Part shown: positions 44,759 through 56,300 of the stretch, piece after piece | Position numbering within the stretch: the first letter of the stretch is position 1 | Layout: each line of letters opens with the position of its first letter | Assembly (NCBI GenBank): GCA_030435675.1 | Contig: CM059625.1 | Location: forward strand, 2,170,001-2,234,000 | Origin: Steinernema hermaphroditum | Taxonomy: Eukaryota > Nematoda > Chromadorea > Rhabditida > Steinernematidae | DNA length: 64,000 nt | Reading direction: 5' to 3' | Made by a program: the position numbers and the translations under genes | Notes under the pieces: generated by a model | Seen by the model: only the letters and a program-made list of their open reading frames with translations | Database searches by the model: none | What the model was told of the DNA's origin: nothing

Positions 44759-47229
44759 ATGGTGAAGGCGCGCCGCACTCATCGTCTTTGCGCCTTTGTC
44801 GTGGTCGCCTTTTGTGCGCTGGGTGTCCTTTTCTATTTGGACTTCCGTGTTTCCGTAAGGCACAGACAGGAACTGATACCATTAGAAGTTTGATTTAGTA
44901 CTTCATTCAAGCGGATTATGTCAAATTGATCGACTCGAGCCTCTTACGACATGTCCATCCCGCGCTTGTGCGCGAGATACTGAGCGTCCCGAAGAAGATT
45001 CCCGTGGCACCTAAAGCCGTGCCGTTGGACGACCATAATCCAGCACATGCCGTTGGAATCGATGAGGAGCAGGCTCTGAACCTTTCTACGATCCCAGAGC
45101 TGAACGACGACACTTTGGCCTTTCGTTTGGCCGTCCAGAAGATCGAAGAAGGATTCAATGCGACGAAGCATTTCGATCCTTTCCCTTATTTGGTCAAGCC
45201 AAAGCTGTGCAGCGAGGGTAAGTGGAGCACTGTACTGTCTCAAAATGTTCACTAAAGTTTTCATTGATAGTCCACCACATCATTTCAGAAATGACACTAT
45301 TCTCCTCTCTTTCAGATGGACCTGTCCCTCCTGTCATCTTCTATGTTACGGTGCCCCCAGGACCGGACGACATAGTTACGAGGGCGCTCATCAGAAACAC
45401 GTGGGGTCGTGATGCTCGCGCCAGAGGCTTTGGAGTGCTCTTCGCCATGGGACGGCACGCAGTAGCCCTGGAGCACAACCACACTTCCGACGTCGAAGTG
45501 GCTCTGTCGGAAAACGCCCTGTACGGGGACATTCTGATGGCGAACTTCCGTGATAGTTGGGAACATCTGATCCACAAGTGGTGGGCGACGACCCACTTCC
45601 ACGCGCATCACTGTCGCGACGTGCCGCTTATGGCGTTCACCGATGCCGACACCGTCATTTTCGCCGAGAATTTCGACCGATTCCTCGTGAAGAACGCGCA
45701 TCGATTCGACGAGAAAATCGGCTGCACCGTGAGTTTTGTTGAGGTCGATGAGTTCTCTTGACCTTCGACGACGTACAACGCGTGAATCGAACCGCTAATT
45801 GCAGACGATTGGCGGGCAGCCCCCGGAGAGAGGCGAGCTGAGCCGTTATTATGTACCTCCAAAACTTTGGCCATCGTCGAGACTTCCATCGTATTGTAGT
45901 GGAACTTTGCAGATCTACAGTTCAGTGGTAAGTTTAGAAGGGGCTCATCAAGGGACAAAGGTTGGAATACAGACACCGCAGCCTAGGCCTAGCATTCCCG
46001 AACACCCATACACAAACCAATCGACCCATCAGTCCTTTGTAGGATTGCACAGTTCCAGGAACTTTTAAAGGGAGCCGGTCATGGATAAAAAAAAGTTCTT
46101 TAAATCGTCTGAAAATTTGTACACCCCTGTTTTCGGGGTCGCTGAACACGATGGAACACGCTGAACATGATACATCGTCTCGGGACCGACGGTAAAACAC
46201 ATTCTGAATTCTAAGGCCCGTTTCTTGAAAACTACTGGGTTTTTTGGGAAACCGACTTCACCACCGTGCTCAGCGACCCAAAAAACAACGGGACAAAAAT
46301 TTTCAGACGATTGATAAAACTTTTTTTTATCCATGACCCTTTAAGTTTGTTTCGTTGGCAAAACCAGAACATCACATAACCACTGTAATTCGCTGCTTCT
46401 TTTACCGTAAGACTTTGCGCTGTGAGGCTGATGGCGTGTGTGGATTGCCCCTCACAGTTCCCTCAAAGCTGTGGTCGTTGATAGAGACGATCGTCGTCGC
46501 TCGCTTGCGTCCCACGCTACAGAAGGCAAAAGTACGGCCTTTGTGCCACCATGTCGGCCGATCGTAAAATGCGGCCAGAAAAGTGCAAAGCTAGGGCTTC
46601 TGCATGGCACCGACACCCGTTCTACGGAACGATTTCGAAAAACAACATCGAGGGCTTCTATTGAGGAACAAAGACCTGAAAACATGCGTTCAACTTTATA
46701 AATTTTGGTGCTAAGTGTCTCATCCCTGAAGACAATTATTCATGAGGTTTGCTCATTTTGAGGTTAGTCGATTGAAACGCTTAAACAAATCATCTAGACC
46801 CCGATTTTTCCTATACCCTATATAAGCACTAATCAAATGTGTTCCGGGTCCGTTCTTAATCATCTCATTCAGACAGCGCAGCGCCTTTCGAAAGGCGTAC
46901 TGGAACTGGGCATCGAATACGTGACTTCATTCAAGATATTCGACGTAGTGACGGGACCGGTGGCCAAAATCGCCGGCGTCGAACTGTCGAACGTGCAAGA
47001 AATCAGAAGTTGGCTCCCAAACGTGGACATCTGTCGAGACGATATCATCGCGCAGCATGGTATCAAGCCGGCCACTATCATTCCCGTCTTTCTCGACTAT
47101 CGACAGCGATGTTGTTCAGCCGTTATGGATAATATGTGTCCGTACAATGGTACCGTTCCTGAAAAGATCGCCTACCAGACGCGGCGTCCATTTGGTATGC
47201 TGAGCGCGAAGCGAATTGTCAAGTCTTAA
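44759..47229 (+). CDS. GT31 beta-1,3-galactosyltransferase-like type II Golgi protein
   Basis: Predicted to transfer a sugar from a UDP-sugar to a glycan acceptor in the Golgi lumen. Exons 44759-44854, 44899-45217, 45316-45728, 45805-45927 and 46873-47229 join in frame to 435 aa. A short basic cytosolic tail (MVKARRTHR) precedes a signal anchor at about 11-28. A stem follows to about 140. The catalytic domain has RNTWGR at 165-170, ENALYGDIL at about 204-212, a DxD-type metal motif TDADTVI around 248, LPSYCSG near 307 and FDVVTG at 340-345, where family members usually have EDV. The DAD and FDV variants leave activity or donor specificity uncertain. No specific orthologue is claimed. The last intron (945 nt) hosts nested repeats. 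Confidence 0.82.
45968..46637. repeat. dispersed repeat, copy A, interrupted by a MITE
   Basis: Shared with 49729-50232: ACACAAACCAATCGACCCAT, TTGCACAGTTCCAGGAACTT, AAAGTACGGCCTTTGTGCCA, CACCATGTCGGCCGATCGTA and more at about 95% identity. It lies in the last intron of the GT31 gene. The open frames in it carry no recognisable domain. Confidence 0.85.
46065..46344. mobile_element. 272-bp MITE with TTAA target duplication
   Basis: 46069-46340 is flanked by TTAA (46065-46068, 46341-46344). Ends AGGGAGCCGGTCATGGATAA and, inverted, AGGGTCATGGATAA continue as inverted repeats for about 80 bp (TCGTCTGAAAATTT on both arms). It interrupts dispersed-repeat copy A; copy B at about 49929 preserves the unoccupied sequence (GGAACTTTTGAGTTTG). 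TTAA duplications are the hallmark of the piggyBac superfamily. Confidence 0.88.
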
Positions 47230-47245
47230 TGTACACTTAATCAAT

Positions 47246-47251
47246 AATAAA
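47246..47251 (+). terminator. poly(A) signal of the GT31 gene
   Basis: AATAAA 17 bp after the stop codon, a short but workable 3' UTR. Confidence 0.55.
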
Positions 47252-47264
47252 ATAGGGACGGATC

Positions 47265-48425
47265 ACTGCAAAGATTTCGCATTTCGCATGAGTCAGATCT
47301 GGGAAATGTGTCCTCTTAGAACAACACTGTACCAAAGAAATCGGGCATGTTTATCGCACACCTCCGCGCATCAACAATCGAGCGACAACAGATTCCTCAA
47401 AAGTGGGGAATACGTCGCTCAGCTATGTACATTATCACGATCAAAGTTGATGCCCAAGCTACCATGATAGGATGTCCTCCACCGTTCGGCTATGCGCTCC
47501 AATGTCGGACCTATCGCTCAGGTTGCTGAAGGCCGGATAAACGAGAAAGTGGTTAGTTCGAGTAGTTCGTGTTTTTCACTAGCTTCAGCTCCGTGCATTC
47601 TAATTCCGCCATGAGCGTGAGCTCCCATGATCAGATTGCCATAGCTGTATTATGCAATTAACATCCGTGCATTTCCAAAGATTTCGCATTTCGTAAGAGT
47701 CCGATTTGAGAAATGTGGCCCTCGAGAACAACACCGTGCCAAGAAAATCGCCCATGTTTATCGCACACCTCCGCGCATCGACAATCGAACGACAACAGAT
47801 ACTTCAAAAGTGAGCAATACGTCGCTGAGTTAATAAATTTGATGCCCAAGCTACCATGATAGGATGTGCCTCACCGTTCGGCTATGCGCTCCAATGTCGG
47901 ACGTATTGCTGAGGTTGCTGAAGGTCGAATTTAGCTGGTTTGAGCACTTCGTGTTTTCACTAGCTTCAACTCTTTGTATACTAATTCCGACACGATCGCC
48001 AATGAACACATGTTTATAGCTGTATCGTACGATTAGCGTACGTGCATTTCAGAGTTGCATGTTGTTGAATTGTGCTAGCATTGCTATCCACATCCGCCAC
48101 AACAATGCAATGACAGCTCGTGTGCCGGTAGCTGCATTATCAGTCATGTTAGCTGAGTTGACGACGATCTTCTCATGCTGTGAATGTGTAAGCTTTTCAA
48201 TTGTAAACGCACTGAATATTAGATGCACTGAACATCGACAATCAAGCGACAACAGATATGTCGCTCAGATAGATACACCACCACGATCAAAGTTGATGCC
48301 CAAGCCACCATGATAGGATGTCCTCCATCGTTCGGCTATGCGCTCCAATGCCGGACGTATTGCTGAGGTTGCTGAAGGCCGGATAAACGAGAAACTGGTG
48401 ACTTTGATTGTGCAGTGCAAATTTA
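47265..48425. repeat. tandem repeat, three units of about 390-450 bp
   Basis: AAAGATTTCGCATTTCG occurs near 47271 and 47679. The block GTTGATGCCCAAGC, ACCATGATAGGATGT, CGGCTATGCGCTCCAATG, TGCTGAGGTTGCTGAAG recurs near 47450, 47840 and 48295. The third unit is the most diverged at its left end. No coding potential. Confidence 0.8.
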
Positions 48426-48743
48426 TATCGGTCTTGACTGACTTCTCTGAGAAAAGGTGCAAGATCGTGGCCTACATTACCATAAGAAACAATCAACGGT
48501 ATTCAGAGTAGATACATGCAAAGTAAAGACACTGTTCACAGCACGGATACACTATTACAACAAAGAAAACACCTTGCACTTTTGCAAATTTCGCTATTGC
48601 ATGTATTTGCATTTTACACTGCGTCCCAGACAGATCGCGCGCCGAGCAAAGTGCACGTTATAGATCTGCAAGATGTACTGATAGAATTCCGTCCTTGTAG
48701 ATGTCAGCATATGTGCTAAGCTTAGTGAGAATAGCGGAGTTAC

Positions 48744-48989
48744 ATGCCTTCTACGACGTTCACTGCTTCGGTTGCGTCGGCGCGAAAATCTGCAGTTGTT
48801 GTGAATGTCCATCTCCCCTTCCACGAGCGCGACTTAGTCGACTTGGCTGTTGCCTTTTGCCCTTGTTCCCGTGCGGTGATTGAGCGCCTTTTAGTTAATA
48901 CATATCTCCAAATTCTGGAAAGATCGATGGCTTTACACAAGTTTCATATTGGTGACAAAACCGCTGATCTAAACAACGGAATGGCCTGA
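48744..48989 (+). CDS. possible small ORF
   Basis: An 81-codon ATG frame (MPSTTFTASVASARKS, later CPCSRAVIERLLVN) without domain, signal peptide or splice partners. It could equally be chance. The minus strand over the same stretch is also open. The neighbouring frame 49014-49451 has a TTG-like start and is hydrophobic but not protein-like enough to call. Confidence 0.2.
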   Translation: MPSTTFTASVASARKSAVVVNVHLPFHERDLVDLAVAFCPCSRAVIERLLVNTYLQILERSMALHKFHIGDKTADLNNGMA

Positions 48990-49450
48990 GATAAACACAC
49001 ATTTCTGCTTGCGTTGGGAGAAACCAATGGATGGCTAACGTTCAGCTTTTGGTGTCCATATGAAGCCATTCTACGTACAGGCTCGATCATTCTCATTATG
49101 GAATTCATTATGCGAAGTGAGTCGAAATGTACCGTCTGCTTCTTAATGCACGGTGCTCCCGCCATCATAAATTATGTCCTTTGCTTTGGTAATCGGCGGA
49201 GCGATCGTTTTATTAGGCGCGTGCCGAATGTCCTTTGCCGTCGGACCGCAACTTTTTATTCGATTATGCGCATCTTAAACTACCATAACATTCCTGTATG
49301 CGTTGAGTTTCCGTTTTTTAAATTTTCTTACAGTACACCGGCATGGATGCACGATTTCCTTTTTGTTCTGATTGCTGTCCCCTTCAACTTGTGCTACTCC
49401 CTTGTTCGACCGCGTTTTCCAGTTTTCACTTTCGTTAATAAGGATGCATA

Positions 49451-49657
49451 ATGTCGCGCGCAGCTGCCTCCACCGACAGGGTGAGAGGCGACGGCCGGCC
49501 AAAGAAGGAGGGATGGTTGGCGGAGTGTGCGAGCGGAGCCGTTATGTTTTGCTCCCTGGCTTACCTGATCGACGCTTTCGAAGCGTTCTATTTGTGGCTG
49601 TGCGGGTTGTTTTATCGTAGATGGGAATATTCAAGGATTGATCTTATGATGTCATGA
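49451..49657 (+). CDS. small membrane-associated protein, family unknown
   Basis: A 68-codon ATG frame ending TGA. The N-terminal 25 residues are basic (RVRGDGRPKKEG). Residues about 27-54 are hydrophobic and aromatic (FCSLAYLIDAFEAFYLWLCG) and could span or line a membrane, followed by FYRRWEY. The charge pattern (basic, hydrophobic, basic) looks protein-like, unlike surrounding frames. I recognise no family. It lies in a repeat-rich stretch just left of dispersed-repeat copy B. Confidence 0.4.
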   Translation: MSRAAASTDRVRGDGRPKKEGWLAECASGAVMFCSLAYLIDAFEAFYLWLCGLFYRRWEYSRIDLMMS

Positions 49658-49728
49658 GAATATTCATGAGAATAAGCGTGGCTGCGTGGGATTTCGCATC
49701 TTTTTCGACCTAGCAGCCTTTCGCACAC

Positions 49729-50232
49729 AGATACCGCAGCTATGAGCCTAGCCTCTCCGGAAGCATAGTGGAACGGAGGGCCCTTTGCGCACGTCTTTCA
49801 ATCGTAATCAGTGTCGAGTTCGGTTCCCCTCCGGGCTCCCATTTTGTGTGGTTGGCTCTCCCTGTCGGACACACATGCACAAACCAATCGACCCATCAGT
49901 CCTCTGTAGGGGATTGCACAGTTCCAGGAACTTTTGAGTTTGTTTCGTTGGCAAAACCAGAACCTCATTCAGACACCATTGTTCGCTGCTTCTTTTACCG
50001 TAAGAGTTTGCGGTGTGAGGTTGATGGCGTGTGTGGATTGCCTCTCACAGTCCCCTCAAAGCTGCGGTCGTTGATAGAGACGATCGTCGTCGCTCGCTTG
50101 CGTCCCACGCTACAGAAGGCAAAAGTACGGCCTTTGTGCCACCATGTCGGCCGATCGTAAAATGCGGCCAGAAAAGTGCAAAGCTAGGGCTTCTGCATGG
50201 CATCGACACCCGTTCTACGGAACGATTTCGAA
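49729..50232. repeat. dispersed repeat, copy B
   Basis: Uninterrupted counterpart of 45968-46637 in the same orientation, ending at CGTTCTACGGAACGATTTCG. The homologous part shows where the TTAA MITE entered copy A. The left edge (CACAGATACCGCAGC) also has a relative at 45970. From 50250 to 50500 nothing is recognisable except short palindromic GAGTCTACACTC sequences near 50475-50515. Confidence 0.8.
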
Positions 50233-50514
50233 TGCGGCGCTATTAAATCAACATTCCTCCTTGTTGGGGGCGGATGCTGAACTTCAGCGCTGTGCGGCAC
50301 GCGTGGGAAGGTGCGCAGTTTTCCTTTCAAAGCAAGCGGCTCTGATCAGTGGATTACTGTAGCGCGGCGCTTTGAATAAGGTTCCCATGGCGCAGATGGG
50401 CTAGATGATGAGAAGAGAAGGGTGTCTTGTAGTTGATGTTGAGTCCGTATTGCTCTGCCATCACGAATCGAGTGTAGACTCTACACTCGAGAGTCTACAC
50501 TCGAGTCTACACTG

Positions 50515-50916
50515 TCACACTTGTATCAACAGTAACATGTAGAAATGGCTGCCGAGTCCGGAATCGTTGGCCGAACTCGGATTCGGACTCATTTCCATCT
50601 TTGCTGTAGACTGCTCATCGGCGTAGACGCGCTTTCTATATACGTCCCAATATTCTTTTGCGTAGATCTGCTCATACAAATCTTCTCGTAATTCTATGAG
50701 TCTGACTATCCATACGCTTAACATCCAAAGTGACTGACGCTTTTGGTTGACATCACTGTCTGAATCAGCAGTGCTGCGCCTCATTTCATTTTGTCGGGTG
50801 GCCATCGAAATCGTTCTACGCGCCTGGCCTTGAGTCCTTTCTATATTTGATGCTTTTGACTGATATCTTCTGTATTGTCCAGTCAAACCGAGTTGGGAAG
50901 ATGTCGGATAAAGCAC
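50515..50916 (-). CDS. possible coding exon, function unknown
   Basis: A 133-codon minus-strand frame whose downstream half is protein-like and charged (VRLIELREDLYEQIYAKEYW, DVYRKRVYADEQST), then Ser/Asn-rich (SPNPSSANDSGLGSHF). Its first third lies in a tandemly repeated segment whose second copy at 51078-51215 is also readable (TRQDEKRRSAADSDSDVR-like). No start, splice partners or domain can be fixed. Confidence 0.3.
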   Translation of the reverse strand: MLYPTSSQLGLTGQYRRYQSKASNIERTQGQARRTISMATRQNEMRRSTADSDSDVNQKRQSLWMLSVWIVRLIELREDLYEQIYAKEYWDVYRKRVYADEQSTAKMEMSPNPSSANDSGLGSHFYMLLLIQV

Positions 50917-51400
50917 AGCAGTACTCAGTCGTGCTCGTCTTTAACGCGTCGTTTCGTTAGTTGCCTAGTTCTCTTTCTTCTCATCTACGTTCTGGCCACG
51001 CCCCTCAGTTCCTCTTTAACCACTACGATCCTGTCTTCAACGCCGGTATTACTGACGCAAGCACTGATTCCCGTAGGCTCGGACATCACTATCTGAATCA
51101 GCAGCGCTGCGCCTCTTTTCATCTTGTCGGGCGGCTATGAACAGATCATCGAAATCGTTCTACGTGCCTGGCCGTCGGTCCTTTCCATGGCTGGTGTATA
51201 TTGTCCAGTCAAACCGAGTTACAAAGGAGCTCGGATGAAGGCCAGCAGTATATAATCTTGTTCGTCTTTCACGCCTCGTTTCGTTTTCTTCTTTTTTTCA
51301 TAAGCGTCGTCAGTTCCTCTTTAATCACTACGATCCTTTCTTCAACGCCGGTATTACTGACGCAAGCGCTGATTCCCGTAGGCTCGGTCTTATTTAACTT
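50735..51400. repeat. tandem duplication, period about 320 bp
   Basis: ACATCACT(G/A)TCTGAATCAGC occurs near 50749 and 51083, TATTGTCCAGTCAAACCGAG near 50873 and 51198, and CTTCAACGCCGGTATTACTG near 51035 and 51341. The units are about 85-90% identical. From 51400 to 52540 I see no gene. Confidence 0.75.
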
Positions 51401-52546
51401 CATGGCAAGCGGATTTCCTTCAAATTATAATGCAAGACGCGGTGCCGGTTTAACGGTCTGTTTCGTGTTCTCGACACATCGTTGGGGACTGCGGTTTTAA
51501 TATCCATGATTTTTTTTGCAATCACTTGCCTTTTACCGTAAATGGTTATTTTGGTCCGTGGAAGCGCCAATAGCGCCAAGCTCACTTTTAAAATGACGCT
51601 CGATGGATTTATTAAGCATCTGCTCTGTCAACAGCAGCTGAAAGCTACTAACAAACTGTGACTTAGCAGTAAATCTACCTGCTCGAAAAATGTGTTTTTG
51701 AAGATCACCATTTTCACTATGATTAGAACGTTTTGTCAAGAAGGCTCTTGACTACAGCCGCTACCGTAATCAACTCAGAATACTTGAGATTACGAACGTT
51801 ATCCTTTTTGAGTTTTGGCCTACATTTCAACAGAAATATAAAGCAATTGTGAGGCTATTCATCACTGCCTATACCTCTCAATCCTCTATGCCTTGATCCT
51901 ATGCCACGCTGAGCCCCAGCTATCCATTCTCTAGCCGCTACTTATCCACTGTAAAACCTCTTATTTCCATTTTCAAAGCACGGTTCGTAAGCAGCTTATG
52001 TTGTGGCCCATATCTTAGTTATATTGCCTCACCGATGCATTCGATAACCATATAATATTGACCATGCTGAGGGGCTACCAACACCTATCTTTTGACTCCA
52101 ACTGGAGGCTAACTTATACCGTATAGATAGAGTTCGAGTTGAGGTGTTGTTCCAGGTAGTGTTATCAAGATAGCTGTGATTTGAGTGTCGATATCTCAGA
52201 CCGTAAAAGCAGCTTCGACGCAGTAGCAATGTGCATTGGCACAGCAGCCTTTCAGTTGTATCTTTTGTTATTTTTCTAAATTTTAGTCTATTTTGGCTTC
52301 CACACATCGACGCTATTTCATGTTCCACAATATGCTCTGTTTATGTGTGCTTATTATGCTCCATGCCTCGTAAACAAAGCCACCACCTCATTCTCCGCTT
52401 GTCCAAAAATCCAATGGACACAACTTCCCCTCCAAGCCATATTGCGAGCATCAAGCCGCAGCTCTATGATGCATCCATAATGCGCGCGAAGCGTACATGT
52501 TGACATCTTCCAGACTACGTTTTTCTACCTCACGATTTTGCCGCAG

Positions 52547-52692
52547 GCCGAAGCCAGGCACGAGGAGCACGCCGCGGACGCGCGCGCAGCTTCGCCGATG
52601 GCGGAGAGGGAGAGCGGCGGTGGCGACGCTAAATGGGAAGGGACAGTCGGCCGGCGACGACGGCGACGGCAAGCGGTGTCGGGAAGACGCTG
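52547..52692 (+). other. orphan candidate exon upstream of the AT-hook gene
   Basis: A good acceptor (TTTTGCCGCAG) opens a frame AEARHEEHAADARAASPMAE, later GGGDAKWEGTVGRRRRRRQ, to a GTGAGG donor. Its composition (Glu/Ala/Arg, phase-0 start) resembles exons of the gene that begins 600 bp to the right, but it ends in phase 2 and no upstream start is visible. The GC-rich stretch may instead be promoter sequence. Confidence 0.25.
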
Positions 52693-53300
52693 GTGAGGCG
52701 ACGACGACGGCGGCGACCTCTCACGCATCTCTCCGTGCCAGCGCTGTTCTCTTGCGGCGAAGCCGTGGCGTTGTCGCCTTAATGCGACCTTCTTCTCGCC
52801 TTCCATTCTGCTGACGGCTTCGCGACGAGTTGCTTTTTTTCCATCAAGGGTATAATATGGATGGTTGGTCTGTATTATTGTATGACGGCTAGATAACAGC
52901 AAGACAAAAGAACAAACAGTTGGTGCAGTGATGCAACACGGAAATCGTTTTTGATCGTTCGCCACTACTAGAACGCTGTTTACGTTGTTATTTACACACA
53001 CACATAGACACATCACGGCGCACCACGGCCACCCGTATTGCCGATGCGTGTGGTCGAAATGCCATAATGGTCTCAATGCGAATTATAGATCGTTCAAATC
53101 GTTCATTTGTCGTGACATTAGTGAATTGTCAATATTTCACGCGCGCGCGCGCGAAAGGTGTCAGCTTCGCCGTTAGCGGTGCGTGTGGCGACGCATCCGG
53201 TCGCGCAATGTTGCCACGGCAATACCGCCAAACACATCCGGTGTATTTTGTTAACGTGACACCTGATTGTAGATCTTATCGAGTGGATGCGAACGTCCAC

Positions 53301-56300
53301 ATGGCCCCACAGAAGCGGTCAAAGAAGACGTCACCAAACGCGGGTGACTCTAGGAACTCAAGATCGGGTGATGCAGCTCCGGCTTTGAGGAGAAGCCGAA
53401 GGTTGACTGGCGCCGGCATGCCGGGAACTCCAAACCGGGTGAGTAAACAAACAAGTAAACAGCAAAACAAACAGCTACCTGCAAACAAGTATTTAGTATA
53501 TTGAAAGGATTAGGATAGCGCATGAGATAGAACTTAATTAGGCAATGCGATAGGTCCCCGTCTTAATTTATGCGAGTAGTCAGGCGTGAAATGGCACGCC
53601 GCGCATTGATTTGGCGCGCCTTATTTGGCTAATTAGGGAATGGCCTTACGTAATAATCTCGGGTAGAGTGATCGTCTAGTATATTATTTGTGACACAGAG
53701 GAGGGGCAGAATATTTTCGTAGGTCTTCAGTTCAAAATTTCGTTTTCAGGCTAGTGCTAGATCCCCTAAAACGCCGAAGTCGACGGGTCGACCTCGCAGG
53801 AATCCTGCAACGGTCGAAGCGTCTGGCGCAGTCGGACCGTCTGGGCTCGCCACGGTCCGTAGAGGTCGTGGTCGACGTGCTACTGGCATGAACTCACCGT
53901 CCACGGAGAATCATTCAGAGGAGCAACGCGGTGAAGATGTTGGCCAACCAACGGACCAGGTATCTACCACACTATATCTGGTTGATATTACTCTGATGAT
54001 AGGTTGTTGACGAGGAGTCTGTTCAACCGGCAAGGTCTCCACCGAAGCGAGGACGCCCTCGTAGGAATGTCGAGACCGCCGAAGAACAACATGTTGCGCA
54101 AGAATCTGCGGAGGGGCAGCAAAACGCAGCGCAACCAGAGGAGCAGGTTCGTTTTTGTGGCTTTGTTTATCCGACAAAAACTTGATGAGGTACACGCACT
54201 GTCTTTCTATGACTCCCTCATTTTGGACCCACCATTGCTACACCTGACCATGAGTATCAATTAGGCACAGGAAACTACCGAAGCCAAGAAGACTCGAGGT
54301 CGTCCGCGCAAGCAGAAGGCCGAGGATACTGTACCTGAACAATCGGCACTTACTGGAAGTTCGTCTGTAGAGCATGGCAACGAAGAGGCTGCGCCCACAA
54401 GAAAGGGCCGACGAAGCAGTCGACTGGCTAAGGTATAGCTCAAAGAGTAATATACTTTGTAACTGATTGGTTGAAGAACTCTGCGCCCGAAGACACACCA
54501 CTGCCATCAGGAGACGCCACCACTCCGGTTAGCGAATCTGCCAACACAGAGGCAATCAGTACGCCCCGGACTCGATCTAGAGGACAGGTGGATAGACGCT
54601 TCTGTCAAAGCATATGAGTGGTATAATTTAGGCATCTGCGGACACTCCAGCTCAAGTCGAAAGTAGCAGTGAAGTAGAGTCAGCTGTCCCTTCTAAGAAG
54701 ACCAGAAGGACTCGAAGTCGGCTCCGAGAGGGCACTGATCAGCCTCATGAAAGCGCGGCTCCGCATGAAGATGTCGTTGCTTCGGAGACACCAGCTGCTC
54801 CTGAAGCTCCACAGGAAACGGAGCCTCCGAAGAACATGACCACAAATCAGGATAAGCAGACAGCGGAGCCACCAGCTGGGCAGGGCTGCATGGAAGTGGA
54901 CAAGTCGGATGAGCCGACAACGTTGCGACGCACTACCAGGTCTGGTGGGCGTTCTGGAACCAATGCATCGGTAGCGACGGCCGAGCAACTCTCTAAGACA
55001 CCCTCCAAAACTGATGCACAACACGCGGAACCTGCGCGGCGGACCACGCGATCCGCTGCTAAGCGTGAAGCACCTGAAACGACCACCGAAGAAGCACGGT
55101 CTAAGAAGGCCAAGAAGGACGACCAGCCTGCGGAGACTGGGAGAACTAGCCGTGCCAAGAAGAGGGGAGCCGTCGAGGAGGAAGAGGTAAGCACACTGTA
55201 ACTGTACGTCTTTTTGCATAATTATTGTGTTAGACGAACCCAGAGCCGGAGGTGCCCACAAGCCCATTAGTCGGCATCTTGAAGAAGGACAACGAATCTA
55301 AGAAGGTGTGTTTTCTTTGAAAAGTGTATCGCTGTATCCCAAAGTTACTGACGTATCAGACAATCATCTCATGCGACTCATCTCATTCTAGACTCAGCCG
55401 CAGGATCGTACACCAAGCGATAATGTCGTCGGTGCTCAGGAAAATCCCCCTGCTTTTGAGGAAGAACAACAAACTGAACCATCAAGGAATACTCGAAAGA
55501 GATCACAGAAGGTGAACACAGCAGCTCTTAGTGGAGATGGCCCTGCGGGACCCACGCGTCGAAGTCAAACTGCAGCTGCATCAGAAGCGGTAGGGGTTGA
55601 CGCCGATGTAAGTTGGTTTTATAACGTTTGCACACAAATCCCAGAGCTATGGCATGTAAAAAACAACAAAAATTACCCATGTTTCAAGAATTTTAAAATG
55701 GAAGTACTAGATTCTAATTTGGGCAACTGCAGTTACTTATTTTATAGGCCGAGATGACTGAACAGTCACTTCCTGCGGTGGCTGAAGTGCCTCCAGCGGC
55801 AGAGGAATCCATTGGCGAACACCCCGATACCCAGGCGACACCAAAAGAGGCGAAACATGTTCATTTCACAGACGATAGTGCGGGTGGCCCATCCACACGG
55901 ACTCGCAGAAGTCAGGCAGGTGCTGGTGAGGCTGAAGTAAGCTTTTAGATATATGCTGATCTGTTTATAATGGCTGATTTTTGCAGAAACATAGCGAAGA
56001 GCCCGACAAGCCCGCTACGAGCAAAGGTTCGGCTACAAAGAAAGGACGAGGAGGTCAGCAGAAAGACGCCGGTGATGCACCTAAGGATGGGCCTGCGCGT
56101 AGAACTCGGCGCAGCCAAGCAACCGCTGACGAAGAGCCTCTGCAGCCTTCTGAACCCACTCCCAAAAGGCGGACGCGCCGCACCCAGGAGGCGGCGGCAG
56201 AACAAGAACAGGCATGGGAAAGATTACTGTATCAATGATAAATCGAAAGATTACAGGCACGTGCAGAGGAAGTTGTTGCTGCCATTACAGATGAGTCACA

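Noticed and set aside
52525..53076. A 183-codon minus-strand frame
   Set aside because: Arg/Ser/Pro-rich shadow of the GC-rich stretch upstream of the AT-hook gene, with no protein-like pattern.
53141..53153. Short CG run as a Z-DNA or regulatory site
   Set aside because: Thirteen bases of alternating GC is too short to support a claim.
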